Of a stretch of DNA of 64,000 nucleotides, positions 18,084 through 26,261 are shown piece by piece. The translations under genes were made by a program, and so were the position numbers. Under the pieces are notes generated by a model. The model had not been told where the DNA came from and did no database searches. It saw only the letters and a program-made list of their open reading frames with translations. Each line of letters begins with the position of its first letter. Positions within the stretch are counted from its first letter, which is position 1. Source of the DNA: an uncultured Ruminococcus sp. (lineage in GTDB: Bacteria; Bacillota; Clostridia; Oscillospirales; Ruminococcaceae); contig NZ_CAMYUE010000006.1 in the NCBI RefSeq assembly GCF_947301925.1, forward strand, positions 91,973 to 155,972. The letters run 5' to 3'.

Positions 18084-19721
18084 TCACCAGTTGCTGATAG
18101 CCCGGTTGTTCGGATCGTATATATCGGAATCAAAAGGGAGCATGGTCACAGTGATCTTTGTCAGGTCACTGTCGGGATATCCCAGAACATAGCGTTGAAG
18201 CTTTACAAAGTCGGCAATATTGAAATATCCGTCGTTGTTAAGGTCGATAGTGTCGTCCGGGGTGCTGCTGTTGTTTGCGGAGACAAGCAGCTTTCGCAGC
18301 ATTACTACATCGAATACATCTATGACGCCGTCGCTGTTGACATCGCCTCTTACAACGTCTATTTTTATTGTGGGAGTGGTGGTCGTAGTTGTAGTTGTTG
18401 TGGCAGTCGTCGTTGTGGTCGTAGTAGTTGTAGTAGTAGTCGTTGTTGTGACGGGCTTGCTCTGCGGGTAAATGTTCAGGAAGAGATCAAGGGACTCCAG
18501 AGGCTTTCCGTGGAAGTCGAAAAGCGCCTGATTATCGAAGGAGGAGCCTCCCGATTCAGTAACGTCCTTGTCATAGCCCTTGGCATAGGAAGTAGCCCAG
18601 CCTGTTCCGTATCTGTCCCAGTTGTTCCTCTGCTGTTCCCATGAGAGGTCGGGTATGCCCAGCCATGCAGGCTCCCAGTAGAAAACGCCGATACCGTGGC
18701 CGTTGCAGCCGGCAACAGTCCTGAACACATCGGTGACAGCCTTTATCTGACCGTCCACGGATACGGGATACTTCATCTCGCAGCCCTCATGTGTGGAGGT
18801 GACGCTGTTTGCGAAGTGGTCGCCGTCCTGATCGGTGTAGGGATAGGCGGTCTCGGCCACCATGACGTATTTATTGTACTTGTTGCCGATGTCGGTGAGA
18901 GTTTTTTGCAGATTATCCAGAGAGCCGTGCCAGTAGGAATAATATGAGGCGGCAAACACATCATAATCCAGGTTGCATTCGTCCATGACCTGAGCGTACC
19001 AGCCGAAGTGGCCGTTGCCTGCGTTGGCGAAGTGATGGGCTATGAGGATATTCCTGTCAAAGTCGCGGACTGCCTTTTCACCGCTGGAAAACAGGTCGCA
19101 TATCTTGTACATATCCTTTTCGCCGCAGAAGAAGCACTCGGTCTCGTTTCCCACCTGCACCATGCCGATATCGCTGCCGTTCTCGGTGAGGTACTTCAGC
19201 ACCCATGAGGTCCAGTTGTATATCTCGCCCTTGAGCTTGTTGTGGTCGTGGGGCTGCCAGTATTTGGGACGGGTCTGCTTTGCGGGATCCGCCCAGAAGT
19301 CGGAATACTGTATATCCGCAAGGAGCTTCATGCCGTTTTCCGCAGCACGTTTGCCTATCTTTGCGGCAGTTTCGAGATCGGAGTGACCGCCGCCGTAGGT
19401 GTTGCCGTTGTCGTCATGGGGCTCGTTCCATATCCTGACGCGGATATAGTTGACGCCGTGAACTGCAAGCGTTCTGAATATATCCTGCTCATTGCCGTTA
19501 TCGTCATAGAACTTCATGCCTGCCTCCTCAAGGGAGATAACGGAGGAGATATCCACTCCGCGGATAGGCTCTCCGCCGTTGATGCGGCTGTCGAAGTCGG
19601 TGAAGGTAACTGCGGGGATGTCAGCTGCCTCTGCGTCGCGGCAGGTGATACTGCCTGCTGACACAGAATGGAAGGCCATCAGCGCGGCAGCTGCCGACGC
19701 TATGAATCTGCTGATTTTCAT
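18084..19721 (-). CDS. Secreted GH53 endo-beta-1,4-galactanase with C-terminal dockerin
   Basis: 545 residues. A signal peptide (about 1-22) precedes a GH53 domain (about 50-410) with VNYIRVRIWNEP, the acid/base Glu193 in VQVGNET and the nucleophile Glu290 in VAETAYP. It should cut beta-1,4-galactan side chains of pectin. A linker of about 25 almost pure threonines leads to a dockerin (about 455-530) with two calcium loops, GDVNSDGVIDVFDVVMLRKL and DLNNDGYFNIADFVKLQR, and a short tail. The dockerin should plug it into a cellulosome scaffold. It follows the NERD gene by 19 bp, so they share a transcript. Confidence 0.95.
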   Translation of the reverse strand: MKISRFIASAAAALMAFHSVSAGSITCRDAEAADIPAVTFTDFDSRINGGEPIRGVDISSVISLEEAGMKFYDDNGNEQDIFRTLAVHGVNYIRVRIWNEPHDDNGNTYGGGHSDLETAAKIGKRAAENGMKLLADIQYSDFWADPAKQTRPKYWQPHDHNKLKGEIYNWTSWVLKYLTENGSDIGMVQVGNETECFFCGEKDMYKICDLFSSGEKAVRDFDRNILIAHHFANAGNGHFGWYAQVMDECNLDYDVFAASYYSYWHGSLDNLQKTLTDIGNKYNKYVMVAETAYPYTDQDGDHFANSVTSTHEGCEMKYPVSVDGQIKAVTDVFRTVAGCNGHGIGVFYWEPAWLGIPDLSWEQQRNNWDRYGTGWATSYAKGYDKDVTESGGSSFDNQALFDFHGKPLESLDLFLNIYPQSKPVTTTTTTTTTTTTTTTATTTTTTTTTPTIKIDVVRGDVNSDGVIDVFDVVMLRKLLVSANNSSTPDDTIDLNNDGYFNIADFVKLQRYVLGYPDSDLTKITVTMLPFDSDIYDPNNRAISNW

Positions 19722-19740
19722 GATATCCTCCTTTACACGG

Positions 19741-20388
19741 TCAGTCGTTCTTCTTGCGTGTTCTTATCCACATCTTCTTCAGGGGGTTCTTTACCTGCAT
19801 ATCAGAGAAGTAATTGTACAGCACGTCCTGATTGCAGCCTGCGTCGGGGAGGGAGTTGTAGAACTTCTCAAGTCCCCTGATATCCATGCCGATCTCGGGA
19901 GGGAACTGGATATCCCTGGCCGAGAACACCACGGCACCGTTGACGGGAGTCTTGTCGAAGCCGCCCTTTTTCAGGTGGTGGATAACATTGTCCATATGTG
20001 TTTTGTTCTGGAGCTGAGGATTATATAGCTTATGGGTCTTGCTGCCTATCTTATGGGTGAGGTTCTTGCCGCTGCCGGATACCGAGCCCGAAATGCCCTT
20101 GGTCTCCACAACGAGTATACCGAAACGGCCGAACACAAGGTGATCCACCTCGCAGGCCTTGTTGTAGAGGGGGAGATAGGCGTTGTTTATGATACGGATA
20201 TGATCTTTTTTGCCCAGCTTCTTCAGCACCTTTGCCACCTTGCGCTCGGCAGCTCTGCCCTTGCGCTTGCCCTTGCTGAAGTGAACGCCTATGTAGAGTA
20301 TCAGCAGGAGAGCTGCTGCTGCGGCAATACCAATGAGTATCCATGTTTTTTTGTCAAGACCAAAAAGCGTAATATTAACAAAATCCAT
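19741..20388 (-). CDS. NERD (nuclease-related) domain membrane protein
   Basis: 215 residues. One membrane span (about 16-34) is followed by a NERD domain: KGRAAERKVAKVLKKL, then CEVDHLVFGRFGILVVETKG, which holds the D and E-x-K of the nuclease-like fold. NERD proteins are suspected nucleases with unclear roles. The C-terminus is basic. GAAAGGAGAAAATT precedes the ATG. It is the first gene before the GH53 galactanase, an unexpected pairing. Confidence 0.88.
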   Translation of the reverse strand: MDFVNITLFGLDKKTWILIGIAAAAALLLILYIGVHFSKGKRKGRAAERKVAKVLKKLGKKDHIRIINNAYLPLYNKACEVDHLVFGRFGILVVETKGISGSVSGSGKNLTHKIGSKTHKLYNPQLQNKTHMDNVIHHLKKGGFDKTPVNGAVVFSARDIQFPPEIGMDIRGLEKFYNSLPDAGCNQDVLYNYFSDMQVKNPLKKMWIRTRKKND

Positions 20389-20510
20389 AATTTTCTCCTT
20401 TCAGGATGAATAATTCCGATCCTTGCGGCGATAATAGCAGTGTACCGCTGAAGCGCGGCTGCGGCCGACATCAGTGGTCTCAAAATCCCGAATAAAGAGG
20501 TGTTCTCAAT

Positions 20511-20729
20511 ATGTGGGACAAAATAGCTCTTATTCTTCTGATAATCGGAGGAATAAACTGGGGACTGGTCGGTATATTCGAGTTTGACATGGTGGCATGG
20601 CTCTTAGGCGGCACAGACAGTGTCGTAAGCCGTGCGGTCTACATTCTCGTAGCCATTTCGGCAGTCTGGTGCATATCCCTTCTCTTCCGCAGAGACGGGG
20701 AGCTGGCAGTCCAGGGCGCTGACCGATAG
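20511..20729 (+). CDS. DUF378 family small membrane protein
   Basis: 72 residues, two membrane spans, with the family signature IALILLIIGGINWGLVG at the N-terminus and AVYILVAISAVW in the second span. Function unknown. Start has AAAGAGGTG upstream. It is isolated and convergent with rpsR; an imperfect stem (20742-20764) after it may end its transcript. Confidence 0.88.
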   Translation: MWDKIALILLIIGGINWGLVGIFEFDMVAWLLGGTDSVVSRAVYILVAISAVWCISLLFRRDGELAVQGADR

Positions 20730-20783
20730 ACCCACTCGCTCCTTTTACGATGCCGTAAGGAGCGGTTACATATGCGGATATGC

Positions 20784-20810
20784 AAAAAGGGAGGCATAAA
20801 TGCCTCCCTT
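20784..20810 (-). terminator. Terminator of the rpsF-ssb-rpsR operon
   Basis: AAGGGAGGCAT (20787-20797) pairs with 20800-20810; on the minus strand five Ts follow. Confidence 0.9.
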
Positions 20811-20821
20811 GAGTTTTATGA

Positions 20822-21064
20822 TTAGTCGCTGATATAAGGAAGCAGAGCGATATGTCTTGCTCTCTTGATAGCAACTGTGAGCTCACGCTGGTGGTAAGCG
20901 CAAGTGCCTGTTACACGTCTCGGAAGAATCTTAGCTCTCTCGGTCATGCACTTTCTGAGCTTAGCGAGATCCTTGTAATCGATCTTCTCGATCCTGTCAG
21001 CACAGAACATACAAACCTTCTTGCGGGGCTTCTTCGAGGGACGGGAATTTCTTTCCTTTTCCAT
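20822..21064 (-). CDS. rpsR: 30S ribosomal protein S18
   Basis: 80 residues. The core [20 protein letters not shown] and [19 protein letters not shown] is typical S18, which binds the platform of the 30S subunit with S6. The N-terminal CMFC together with the later Cys and Cys-x-x-His suggest the zinc-binding form. Last gene of rpsF-ssb-rpsR. Confidence 0.98.
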   Translation of the reverse strand: MEKERNSRPSKKPRKKVCMFCADRIEKIDYKDLAKLRKCMTERAKILPRRVTGTCAYHQRELTVAIKRARHIALLPYISD

Positions 21065-21103
21065 GACTTTTCCTCCTATCGTAATAAAGTAAAGTTAACG
21101 TAC

Positions 21104-21622
21104 TCAGAACGGAACGTCGCCGTCGCTGAGTATCTCCTCAAAATCGCTGAGGTTGCCGTAAGACATACTGTCATTGGCAGCGGGCTGCTGGGGAGCTGCC
21201 TGCTGAGGAGGAGCGGAATAATTGTTATTGTAATTGTTCTGGGGAGCGCCGTAGCCGCCGCCGTTCTGATAACCGCCGCCGTTGCCGCCGCTTTCGCCCT
21301 TGCCGCCCACGAATTCAACATTATCCACCTGCACGTCCATGGTGTAGTGGGTGATATCGGGGTGATTCCTGTCCTGATAGTTGTTATTTCTGAGAGAGCC
21401 CTCTATGCAGATGAGCTTGCCCTTGTTGAAATAACGGGAAACGAACTCTGCGGTCTGTCTCCATGCTGTACAGGTGATGAAATCAGCCTGCCTCTCGCCT
21501 GTGGTCTTATCGGCGAAGCGCCTGTCCACAGCGACAGTGAATCTGCATGAAGCGATACCGCTCTGAGTCTGTCTCAGTTCGGGATCAGCAGTAAGTCTGC
21601 CGACTAAAATAACCTTATTCAT
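21104..21622 (-). CDS. ssb: Single-stranded DNA-binding protein
   Basis: 172 residues. An OB fold (about 1-108: NKVILVGRLTADPELRQT, then TCTAWRQTAEFVSRYF) is followed by a Gly/Asn/Gln-rich flexible tail and the acidic tip DGDVPF that recruits partner proteins. Placed between rpsF and rpsR, as in most Firmicutes, making it the housekeeping SSB. Confidence 0.98.
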   Translation of the reverse strand: MNKVILVGRLTADPELRQTQSGIASCRFTVAVDRRFADKTTGERQADFITCTAWRQTAEFVSRYFNKGKLICIEGSLRNNNYQDRNHPDITHYTMDVQVDNVEFVGGKGESGGNGGGYQNGGGYGAPQNNYNNNYSAPPQQAAPQQPAANDSMSYGNLSDFEEILSDGDVPF

Positions 21623-21651
21623 CTGACCGCCTCCTAAATAATGAAGTAGAA

Positions 21652-21948
21652 TTATTCAACAACTGTAACGAGTGAACGAAGAACGCCGTCTGTGATGTTG
21701 AGACGTCTTGAAAGCTCAGCGGGATAATCGGGCTGTGACTGGAATGTGTAGATCACATAGTAGCCTTCTGTCTCGTCCTCGATAGGATATGCAAGCTTGC
21801 GCTTACCCCAATCCTCGTTGACTTCAACAGCTTCGGCGTGACGCTCGATTCTCTCCTTGAACTTCTCTACGAGAGCCTTCATAGGCTCCTCGCCGTTCTT
21901 GAGGCTGAAAACAACCATTACTTCATACTTAGCGGATACCTTTGCCAT
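21652..21948 (-). CDS. rpsF: 30S ribosomal protein S6
   Basis: 98 residues with KYEVMVVFSLKNGEE, DWGKRKLAYPIEDETEGYYV and RRLNITDGVLRSLV, as in S6. It pairs with S18 on the small subunit. First gene of the operon, with AGAAGGAGGTGTGCTAA before the start. Confidence 0.98.
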   Translation of the reverse strand: MAKVSAKYEVMVVFSLKNGEEPMKALVEKFKERIERHAEAVEVNEDWGKRKLAYPIEDETEGYYVIYTFQSQPDYPAELSRRLNITDGVLRSLVTVVE

Positions 21949-21972
21949 TTAGCACACCTCCTTCTGGGATCA

Positions 21973-21995
21973 TGCCCGGCAACTTACTGCGGGCA
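21973..21995 (-). promoter_or_regulatory. Hairpin in rpsF leader, possible S6:S18 control element
   Basis: TGCCCG at 21973-21978 pairs with 21990-21995 between promoter and rpsF start. S6:S18 autoregulatory leaders are known at this place in many bacteria; the detailed match was not verified. Confidence 0.4.
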
Positions 21996-22034
21996 AGGAT
22001 AATAATAGTACCTGTTTACACAAGATACTCAATT

Positions 22035-22063
22035 ATTATACCATTTCATAAAGGGCTTGTCAA
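22035..22063 (-). promoter_or_regulatory. Promoter of rpsF-ssb-rpsR
   Basis: Minus strand TTGACA (22063-22058), 17-bp spacer, TATAAT (22040-22035): a consensus promoter. Confidence 0.92.
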
Positions 22064-22163
22064 GCATTTTTTTGAAAAAACTGTAGCAACAGAATTCAAC
22101 TTAAATATGCAGAGTTTATGTGTATCCCTCCGCCTCAGGCAGGGGGATACAGGCTTTCGGGGG

Positions 22164-22874
22164 TTATTCTGCCGTATCTTCCGTCTTTTTGCCCCAGCAG
22201 GCAAAAGAGCCCACGGTTCTTGGAAACGAGGGCTCGGTCACATAGTTGTCCTTGTAGTCCTCGGCGTTGAAGGTGATGGGATCGGCATCGGGAAGCTTTA
22301 TGAGCTTATCCCGGGAGGAAGGTGAACTCCAGAGTAACAGATTGCCGCTTTCGTCAAAGTCAAAATGTTCATCGAGGACATCATCGGCTTTGTCGGGGTA
22401 AACCGCATCAAGTGCATATCCCACAGGGTAAGATGAGTTTTTCCATACGGTCGTATAATGGAAGGTGATACTGTGTTCCTTTTGCTCACAGTTAAAGACG
22501 TTTATTACGCCGTCAAATGCGCTGATTACCTCTCCGTTGTATGGGCTGAAAAATACATAGAAATCGCCGCGGAATCTGTCGTCGTAGGGCTTATCGGGCG
22601 TTTTTTCAGCCTTTATCTGTATCTCATATACGCCTGCGTCTATCCAAATATGATCTTTGTCATCGTTTGTGAAGGTGGTAGTTGTGACGGTTTCTGCGGC
22701 GGTAGTTGTAACGGTCGAAGTTGTCGTAACAGCCTTTGTTGTTGCAGATGTTGTCGTTACAGCTACTGTGGCGGGAGAAGTCGTGGGTTCCGAGGCCTTT
22801 CGGGAACTGTTATCCTTTGAGGCACAGCCGCATAACATGGTAAGAGCTATTGTTGATATGAGTATTTTTTTCAT
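22164..22874 (-). CDS. Lipoprotein, one-domain member of a local three-gene family
   Basis: 236 residues from the ATG at 22874 (AAGGA 12 bp upstream; an ATG 12 bp earlier is too close to it). Lipobox LTMLCGC. A Thr/Ala/Val-rich linker (about 25-75) leads to a domain starting DHIWIDAGVYEIQIKAEKTP, with DRFRGDFYVFFSPYNGEVIS and FNAEDYKDNYVTE. The neighbour at 22954 is nearly identical over its whole length, and the gene at 23738 holds two copies of the domain. No known family is recognised. It is anchored on the outer face of the membrane; role unknown. Confidence 0.8.
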   Translation of the reverse strand: MKKILISTIALTMLCGCASKDNSSRKASEPTTSPATVAVTTTSATTKAVTTTSTVTTTAAETVTTTTFTNDDKDHIWIDAGVYEIQIKAEKTPDKPYDDRFRGDFYVFFSPYNGEVISAFDGVINVFNCEQKEHSITFHYTTVWKNSSYPVGYALDAVYPDKADDVLDEHFDFDESGNLLLWSSPSSRDKLIKLPDADPITFNAEDYKDNYVTEPSFPRTVGSFACWGKKTEDTAE

Positions 22875-22921
22875 ATTAATATTCATTCCTTATGCAAAAA
22901 AGATAATTAAAGCCATTATAT

Positions 22922-22938
22922 TTGTCAGCCATTGACAA
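22922..22938. repeat. Inverted repeat TTGTCA-5-TGACAA upstream of lipoprotein gene (copy 1)
   Basis: A 6-bp inverted repeat with a GCCAT spacer, inside about 40 bp that recur almost unchanged at 23685-23722. It lies 48 bp before the start of the 22164-22874 gene and could be an operator, or just a by-product of the duplication. Confidence 0.55.
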
Positions 22939-22953
22939 TAGTATCTTCGGTGA

Positions 22954-23655
22954 TCAGCCGAGCTTTTTGCCCCAGCAGGCATAAGAGCCCACGGCTCTTG
23001 GGGGCATAGACTCGGTCACATAGTTGTCCTTGTAGTCCTCGGCGTTGAAGGAGTGGGGATCGGCGTCGGGAAGCTTTATGAGCTTTTCCATAGTGGAAGG
23101 TGAACTCCAGAGTGTCAGATCGCCGTTTTCGTCAAAGTCAAAATATCTGTAATTGATATCATCGGATTTGTCCGGGTAGACCACATCATATTCATAACCC
23201 ACAGGAAGGGAGGAGTTTTTCCATACACTCGTATAGTGGAAGGTGATACTGTGTTCCTTTTGCTCGCAGGTAAAGACGCTTATTACGCCATCAAATGCGC
23301 TGATTATCTCTCCGTTGTATGGACTGAAAAATACATAGAATTCGCCGAGAAATCTGTCGTCATAGGGCTTATCTGGTGTTTTTTCAGCCTTCAGCTGTAT
23401 CTCATAGACGCCTGTGTCTACCCAAACATGGTCTTCATCGTTATCTGTGGAGGTGGTAGTTGCTTCTGTTGTGGAAGCTGTTGTCGTAACCGTTGTAGTT
23501 GCGGTAACTGTTGTCGTAGCTTCAGCAGAAGCAGGAGCTGTCGTTGTTATAGCTTCTGCGGCCGTGGGTTCGGCGGATTTGTTTGAGCTGTTATCCTTTG
23601 AGGTACAGCCGCAGAGCATGGTAAGAGCTAATGCTGATATGAGTATTTTTTTCAT
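22954..23655 (-). CDS. Lipoprotein, close duplicate of the neighbour at 22164
   Basis: 233 residues; lipobox LTMLCGC, then a Thr/Ala-rich linker and the domain DHVWVDTGVYEIQLKAEKTP, DRFLGEFYVFFSPYNGEIIS, FNAEDYKDNYVTE. The similarity to the next gene extends into the upstream non-coding DNA, so the duplication is recent. Start chosen as in its twin. Function unknown. Confidence 0.8.
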   Translation of the reverse strand: MKKILISALALTMLCGCTSKDNSSNKSAEPTAAEAITTTAPASAEATTTVTATTTVTTTASTTEATTTSTDNDEDHVWVDTGVYEIQLKAEKTPDKPYDDRFLGEFYVFFSPYNGEIISAFDGVISVFTCEQKEHSITFHYTSVWKNSSLPVGYEYDVVYPDKSDDINYRYFDFDENGDLTLWSSPSTMEKLIKLPDADPHSFNAEDYKDNYVTESMPPRAVGSYACWGKKLG

Positions 23656-23702
23656 ATTACGGTTCATTCCTTATGCAAATTAGTTAATTAAAGCCATTAT
23701 AT

Positions 23703-23719
23703 TTGTCAGCCATTGACAA
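23703..23719. repeat. Inverted repeat TTGTCA-5-TGACAA upstream of lipoprotein gene (copy 2)
   Basis: Identical to the copy at 22922-22938 and at the same distance (48 bp) from the start of the downstream lipoprotein gene. Confidence 0.55.
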
Positions 23720-23737
23720 TAGCTACCGTTCCAGTGA

Positions 23738-24838
23738 TTAGTCGAGCTTTTTTCCTAAAGCGGAATAGGCGCCCACGGTCCTGGGCTGATCCGTATTGGC
23801 AACGTAGTTGTCCCTGTAGTCCTCGGCGTTGAAGGTATCGGGATCAACACCCGGGAGTTTTATAAGCTTATTCATGCTTGTAGATGAGAAAGCGAGTGTC
23901 AGGTTGTCGTTTTCGTCGTAAAACAGGTGGTCATAATACTCATCATCGGGATCATTGGAGAAAACAACATCATATTCCGTATCCATTGCTCCGGAGTCGT
24001 TTTCCCCGACAGTAATACAGTGGAAGACCATGCTGTTTTTCTTCTGCACACAGGTGAATTCGGTCAATATGCCGTCAATTGCACTGTAACACTCTCCGTG
24101 GTTTGCGTCGTAGAACACATAGAACTCGCCGCGGAATCTGTCATCGTAGGGCTTGTCAGGCGTTTTTTCAGCCTTGATCTGTACCTCATAGACTCCTCTG
24201 TCAGCCCATACATAGTCCTCGTCTTCCTGAACCTTTTTCCCGAGCACCTGTTCTTCAAAGTCGGTCCGGACGTTTGAGCCTATAATGTAATCGTCGATAT
24301 AGTCTTCGACGTTGAAGGTATCGGGATCAACGTCGGCGAGCTTTAAATAGGTCGTTCTGTTGAATTCTCCGCCACAGACTACATTGCCGTTTTTGACAAG
24401 GCCGGGAGTTAGTTTGGAATCCGATGAATAGCTGAATTTTCCTCCCGAATAGTATTCGCTGTGGAAGATTATCCTGTCTTTTTTCTGCTCGCAGGTGAAT
24501 TTTTCTGTCAGACCGCTGTAAACGTTTATGACCTCACCGTGAGTTTCATCGAAAAAGCAGTAGAAATCACCGTTATATCTGTTATCGCAGGCGGGATCAT
24601 TGTCCCTTTCGCCCGTTCTGACTTCGTATACGCCTTTTGTGAACCAGACATAGTCCTCTTCGTCATTCCGGGCTGTAGTAGTTGTTGTTACGGCAGTTGC
24701 AGTGACAGTTTCGGTTGTCGATACAGTCTGTGTTTCGGGAACTGTTGTGGTATCAGCCGTGACTGTGGAGTTTTTGCTCTCCGAGCTGCAACCGCACAGG
24801 GCAGCAAGCATTATTATTGGTATGATGTACTTTTTCAT
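23738..24838 (-). CDS. Lipoprotein with two tandem copies of the local domain
   Basis: 366 residues from ATG 24838 after GAAAGGCTCAAT; a longer frame upstream lacks a ribosome site. Lipobox MLAALCGC. After a Thr/Val linker come two domain copies: DYVWFTKGVYEVRTGERD with YNGDFYCFFDETHGEV, and DYVWADRGVYEVQIKAEKTP with FRGEFYVFYDANHGE. The second is closest to the single-domain neighbours. The arrangement suggests internal duplication within a three-gene cluster. Function unknown. Confidence 0.8.
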   Translation of the reverse strand: MKKYIIPIIMLAALCGCSSESKNSTVTADTTTVPETQTVSTTETVTATAVTTTTTARNDEEDYVWFTKGVYEVRTGERDNDPACDNRYNGDFYCFFDETHGEVINVYSGLTEKFTCEQKKDRIIFHSEYYSGGKFSYSSDSKLTPGLVKNGNVVCGGEFNRTTYLKLADVDPDTFNVEDYIDDYIIGSNVRTDFEEQVLGKKVQEDEDYVWADRGVYEVQIKAEKTPDKPYDDRFRGEFYVFYDANHGECYSAIDGILTEFTCVQKKNSMVFHCITVGENDSGAMDTEYDVVFSNDPDDEYYDHLFYDENDNLTLAFSSTSMNKLIKLPGVDPDTFNAEDYRDNYVANTDQPRTVGAYSALGKKLD

Positions 24839-24944
24839 ATTGAGCCTTTCATGTTTTATTTTTATAAAAAGCATTATACCACAGCCGCAGTTTTTTGGCA
24901 ATACATTCATTGCTGTTTTATTGTTGCACTGCTTTAATAAAAAG

Positions 24945-24973
24945 TTGACAACTGCAAAGTTTCATAGTATAAT
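24945..24973 (+). promoter_or_regulatory. Promoter of the antiporter gene
   Basis: TTGACA (24945-24950), 17-bp spacer, TATAAT (24968-24973). Confidence 0.88.
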
Positions 24974-24983
24974 AATAGCAGAC

Positions 24984-25001
24984 GGGAGCATATATGCTCC
25001 C
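24984..25001 (+). promoter_or_regulatory. Palindromic hairpin in the antiporter leader
   Basis: GGGAGCATATATGCTCCC is an 18-bp perfect palindrome followed by TTTATTT, right at the predicted RNA start and 28 bp before the coding start. It resembles a weak attenuator or a 5' stabilising hairpin. Confidence 0.5.
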
Positions 25002-25028
25002 TTTATTTGCGAAAGGATATGTAAATGA

Positions 25029-26237
25029 ATGGAGACTTACAGGATACTCAAGGATCTTGCCATAGTATTCATATGCGCCAAGGGCGCGGGACTGCTGGCA
25101 AGGAAGCTGAAGGCTCCCATGGTAGTGGGAGAGATAATCTCGGGACTTATCATAGGCCCCTGTCTGCTGGGCTGGGTACAGCCCAATGACTTCATCGGCC
25201 AGATGGCCGAGATAGGCGTTGTGCTCATCATGTTTTCCGCAGGACTGGAGACCAATCTTCAGGAGCTGAAAAAATCGGGCTTTGCCGCCTTCCTTATCGC
25301 CTGCGTGGGAGTGCTGGTGCCGCTGATAGGCGGTACGCTGCTGTATATGTGCATATACGGCTTTGCCTCGGTGGGCACGGACGAGTTCTTCAAGGCGGTG
25401 TTCATCGGCTGTATCATGACGGCAACCTCCGTCGGCATAACAGTTGAGGTGCTCAAGGAGATGGGCAAGCTCAAGACCCGCGTGGGACAGACCATTCTCA
25501 GCGCCGCCATAATCGACGACGTCATCGGTATCATAGTTCTCACCTTTGTGCTTGGCTTCAAGGACCCCGACAGCAATACTCTCCTTGTAACGGGCAAGAT
25601 ACTGCTCTTCCTGGTGCTGTCTCTGGTGCTGGGCTTCATAATATACAAGGTGTTCAAGTTCTACGACGACAGGCACGCCCACACAAGGCGTATCCCAATT
25701 ATTGCCATAACGCTCTGCTTTGCCATGGCCTTCGTAGCTGAGAAGTATTTCGGCATAGCCGATATCACAGGCGCGTATATCGCAGGCATAATCCTCTGCA
25801 ATGTCCGCGATGCCGAGTACATAGACCGCCGCGTCAGCATCAACGGCTATATGTTCTTTGCGCCGGTTTTCTTCGTGAGCATCGGACTGAAAACGGATTT
25901 CAGCAGCGTGGATTCAAGCATGATAGTATTCTCCATAGGCTTTGTCATAGTGGCAATGATCAGCAAGATCATAGGCTGCGGACTTGTGTCGAAATGCTTT
26001 AAGTACAGCTGGACAGACTGTCTGAAGATAGGCGTGGGAATGATGACCCGCGGAGAGGTAGCCCTCATCATCACAAACAAGGGACTTGGCCTTGGTATAA
26101 TAGACTCGTCGTACTTCACGGCGGTAATACTTCTCATAATCGTTTCAAGCATAGTAACGCCCGTATTGCTGAAGCTGCTTTTCGGAAAATCGCATGACAG
26201 CGGCGAAAAGGAAGCGGCAGTGCAGGCGGCGAAGTAA
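25029..26237 (+). CDS. Cation:proton antiporter, CPA2 (Kef/NapA-like)
   Basis: 402 residues with about twelve hydrophobic segments. KAPMVVGEIISGLIIGPCLLG at the N-terminus and the two discontinuous-helix regions (AAIIDDVIGIIVL with its Asp-Asp, and IADITGAYIAGIILCN) are characteristic of Na+/H+ exchangers of the CPA2 group. No cytoplasmic TrkA domain is attached. Likely role is pH or sodium homeostasis. Start ATG 25029 follows AAAGGATATGTA; an ATG four bases earlier is in another frame. Confidence 0.9.
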   Translation: METYRILKDLAIVFICAKGAGLLARKLKAPMVVGEIISGLIIGPCLLGWVQPNDFIGQMAEIGVVLIMFSAGLETNLQELKKSGFAAFLIACVGVLVPLIGGTLLYMCIYGFASVGTDEFFKAVFIGCIMTATSVGITVEVLKEMGKLKTRVGQTILSAAIIDDVIGIIVLTFVLGFKDPDSNTLLVTGKILLFLVLSLVLGFIIYKVFKFYDDRHAHTRRIPIIAITLCFAMAFVAEKYFGIADITGAYIAGIILCNVRDAEYIDRRVSINGYMFFAPVFFVSIGLKTDFSSVDSSMIVFSIGFVIVAMISKIIGCGLVSKCFKYSWTDCLKIGVGMMTRGEVALIITNKGLGLGIIDSSYFTAVILLIIVSSIVTPVLLKLLFGKSHDSGEKEAAVQAAK

Positions 26238-26261
26238 TATGATCCCCGAAAGGAGAAAGAT

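Noticed and set aside
18366..18470. GTTGTAGTAGT-like low-complexity stretch considered as a microsatellite or CRISPR-like repeat
   Set aside because: It is the reverse complement of mixed threonine codons in the GH53 linker; there are no spacers or regular repeat units.
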